This document shows, piece after piece, positions 62,730-64,000 of a stretch of DNA of 64,000 bases. Location of the stretch: positions 682,001-746,000 of the forward strand of contig NZ_OZ032161.1 of assembly GCF_964026575.1 (NCBI RefSeq), read 5' to 3'. Every line of letters starts with the position of its first letter. The first letter of the stretch is position 1. The notes under the pieces were generated by a model. The model saw only the letters and a list, made by a program, of their open reading frames with translations, ran no database searches and was not told the origin of the DNA. A program made the translations under genes and the position numbers. Source of the stretch: Candidatus Tisiphia endosymbiont of Melanophora roralis (GTDB lineage: Bacteria > Pseudomonadota > Alphaproteobacteria > Rickettsiales > Rickettsiaceae).

Positions 62730-63620
62730 TCACATTAAGTCTTCTTTATTAATCTTTTCTAGGCAGATTTTCTCAGTCACTATCTTTAATTCCTCTACCC
62801 GGTTAATAAGGTAAAGTAATTGTTCTTTACTAATTGTATAATCTTGATCATACCTTGCGTCAACATAAGCATTTCGCAGTAACATAAAGCAATCTTTTTG
62901 CTCCTGAGTCTCATGTGGAAATATCTTATAGAGATCGTAATGATGACTTCTAGCCCTATCGCCAAGTCCCAGTATATCATGTGACTTGGCCTTGTAACCA
63001 GTAAAAACTAACAGGATAGCATTATAAAAGCTCTCGGTAGCTTGGTGAAGCATAAAGGCTGCATTATTCAATTGTTCTATATCCAAACACAAATGAGCGA
63101 GCGACAGAAAGTCCTTAGCTTTTTTAAACCAATATTTAAAATCTTTCTCAGCTATTGGTCTGCGTTCCTGCCATGATAGTTCCTTAGCTTCAGACAGTAT
63201 AAATTCACCACTATCATATAAAAGAATTCCCTCTTTCTTGATATCACTAAAGAAATACTGACCTTTTTCCAGTTGCTTATTTACCAACCTAATAGGTTCA
63301 AGTATCAGAGTAATTGGTGGTTTTTCATCTAATGAGAATTTTTTACCTAGCCTGTTCTCTATCTTATAGAGTAGGTTGATAGCTGGATAGCCAGCATATT
63401 CTCCATTCTTTAAAATCAACAAAAGATCAAAATCACTTTGATACTTATAATAACTAATATCTCCTAACTTCTCTATATCCTCTACCCAATCTCCTCTAGC
63501 ATAAGAGCCAAATAAGATAATCATTGCTATTTTTGATTTGCCTACATATAAGATTTCTTTAACAATATTATCTAGCTTTTCTTTAATCACTAGTGAGCGG
63601 TCAGGTAAGGTAGTTTTCAT
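62730..63620 (-). CDS. fused nucleotidyltransferase-HEPN protein, copy 2
   Basis: 296 residues, the same length as copy 1 (33248-34138) and similar throughout. The MNT domain has ILFGSYARGDW and a DFDL metal pair in place of DLDL; the HEPN domain has FMLHQATESFYNAILLVFTG and AYVDARYDQDY, again lacking a clear RX4-6H motif. C-terminal KEQLLYLINRVEELKIVTEK is nearly unchanged between the copies, so the pair arose by duplication and both frames have stayed open. Confidence 0.85.
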   Translation of the reverse strand: MKTTLPDRSLVIKEKLDNIVKEILYVGKSKIAMIILFGSYARGDWVEDIEKLGDISYYKYQSDFDLLLILKNGEYAGYPAINLLYKIENRLGKKFSLDEKPPITLILEPIRLVNKQLEKGQYFFSDIKKEGILLYDSGEFILSEAKELSWQERRPIAEKDFKYWFKKAKDFLSLAHLCLDIEQLNNAAFMLHQATESFYNAILLVFTGYKAKSHDILGLGDRARSHHYDLYKIFPHETQEQKDCFMLLRNAYVDARYDQDYTISKEQLLYLINRVEELKIVTEKICLEKINKEDLM

Positions 63621-63754
63621 AAAGCTATTTTTTTATCATAGATCAACTATATACCAAATATTTAAATAATCAACAACAATTTAATCATAAATTATAAAAT
63701 AATTTAAAATTATAATCAATAGTTGTTATATGTGTCATAATCAGTAACAATAAC

Positions 63755-63900
63755 ATAAGAATTCAGGATAAGAATTAACTAATTCTTATCCCGAATTGGC
63801 TTTAATATAAGGAAATATGCATTCTTAAAGCGGTTTTGCGAATGCATTTTAAACCTTTCTAAAGCTAAAAACATGATTTTAAAAGATTAAAATCATGTTT
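63755..63900. repeat. multi-hairpin element PE-C copy 5 (hairpins 1-3)
   Basis: Three hairpins: ATTCAGGATAAGAATT/AATTCTTATCCCGAAT, ATGCATTC/GAATGCAT, and GCTAAAAACATGATTTTA with its partner TAAAATCATGTTTTTAGC. Their positions match hairpins 1-3 of copy 2, but stems 1 and 3 have different sequences with both sides changed together. The chain stops abruptly at a REP-like unit. Confidence 0.75.
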
Positions 63901-63904
63901 TTAG

Positions 63905-64000
63905 CAAAATGGATTGCCACGCTCACGTACGTTCGCTCGCTAATAGACATATACGTCTATAAAACGTCATTGCGAGGAGACCGTAGGTCGACGAAGCAAT
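63905..64000. repeat. REP-like unit running off the window
   Basis: GATTGCCACGCTCACGTACG, TTCGCTCGCTAATAGAC, then GTCATTGCGAGGAGACCGTA and GACGAAGCAAT, the same building blocks as the cores of PE-A and PE-B elements. It continues beyond the last base. Confidence 0.7.

Overview
The window looks like a stretch of chromosome from an AT-rich, obligately intracellular Rickettsiaceae bacterium (Rickettsia or a close relative). The grounds are a Rickettsiales-type gene set (class I lysyl-tRNA synthetase, tlyA, a stand-alone HD-type SpoT hydrolase, a ProP-family transporter decaying into a pseudogene, tolQRA), a phasin, and above all many Rickettsia-palindromic-element-like repeats, some of them read in frame as parts of proteins. 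UGA is used as stop and tryptophan is UGG. The species cannot be named from the sequence alone.

Layout: hslU-comM at the left edge; then on the minus strand a phasin, oligopeptidase B and an MrpD/NuoL-like proton-translocating membrane subunit (3-7.6 kb); an IS4-type transposase / serine recombinase ruin and a CAU tRNA; prfA, pdhC, infC (probable AUU start) and thrS (9-14 kb); a repeat-rich gap and two tandem paralogues of unknown function; a minus-strand cluster DUF2155 gene - O-antigen ligase-like gene - nuoA-nuoB-nuoC (16-19.6 kb); a plus-strand envelope block with an M23 peptidase, murD-ftsW-murG and a lipoprotein (20-26 kb); tlyA and an MFS transporter; rne-lptE-holA (29-33 kb); an MNT-HEPN fusion protein, a coiled-coil protein, hemB, sco1-ccmD-ccmE (33-38 kb); lysK, dsbB, tolQ-tolR-tolA, tRNA-Leu(CAA) (38-43.5 kb); a leucine-rich-repeat protein and a Bax-inhibitor-1 protein (43.7-46.4 kb); a DUF6314 gene, gltX, ubiG, znuB (47-51 kb); a frameshifted GDSL lipase, mutM, ubiE (51-54 kb); two unknown proteins, one ending in a CaaX-like tetrapeptide, an HD (p)ppGpp hydrolase and a ProP pseudogene (54-58 kb); and nuoE, nuoD, a small lipoprotein, lspA and a second MNT-HEPN protein (59-64 kb).

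Working together: NuoA-E, Sco1, CcmD/E, HemB, UbiE/UbiG and the MrpD-like subunit serve respiration; MurD/FtsW/MurG, the M23 peptidase, TolQRA, LptE, LspA and the O-antigen ligase-like protein build and maintain the envelope; ThrS, LysK, GltX, InfC, PrfA, TlyA and RNase E/G serve translation and RNA turnover. The nuo genes lie in two blocks about 42 kb apart, suggesting rearrangement.

The most unusual content is between genes: at least nine interlocking families of palindromic, MITE-like repeats, labelled PE-A to PE-K here for convenience only. Several show target-site duplications, several are nested inside one another, one family (PE-C) is a chain of up to five successive hairpins whose stems change in sequence while staying paired, and the RPE-like family (PE-D/E) supplies start codons or N-termini to neighbouring proteins. 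Possible host-directed proteins are the RI-type LRR protein, the CaaX-ending protein, the coiled-coil proteins and the tandem paralogues; these roles are inference only.
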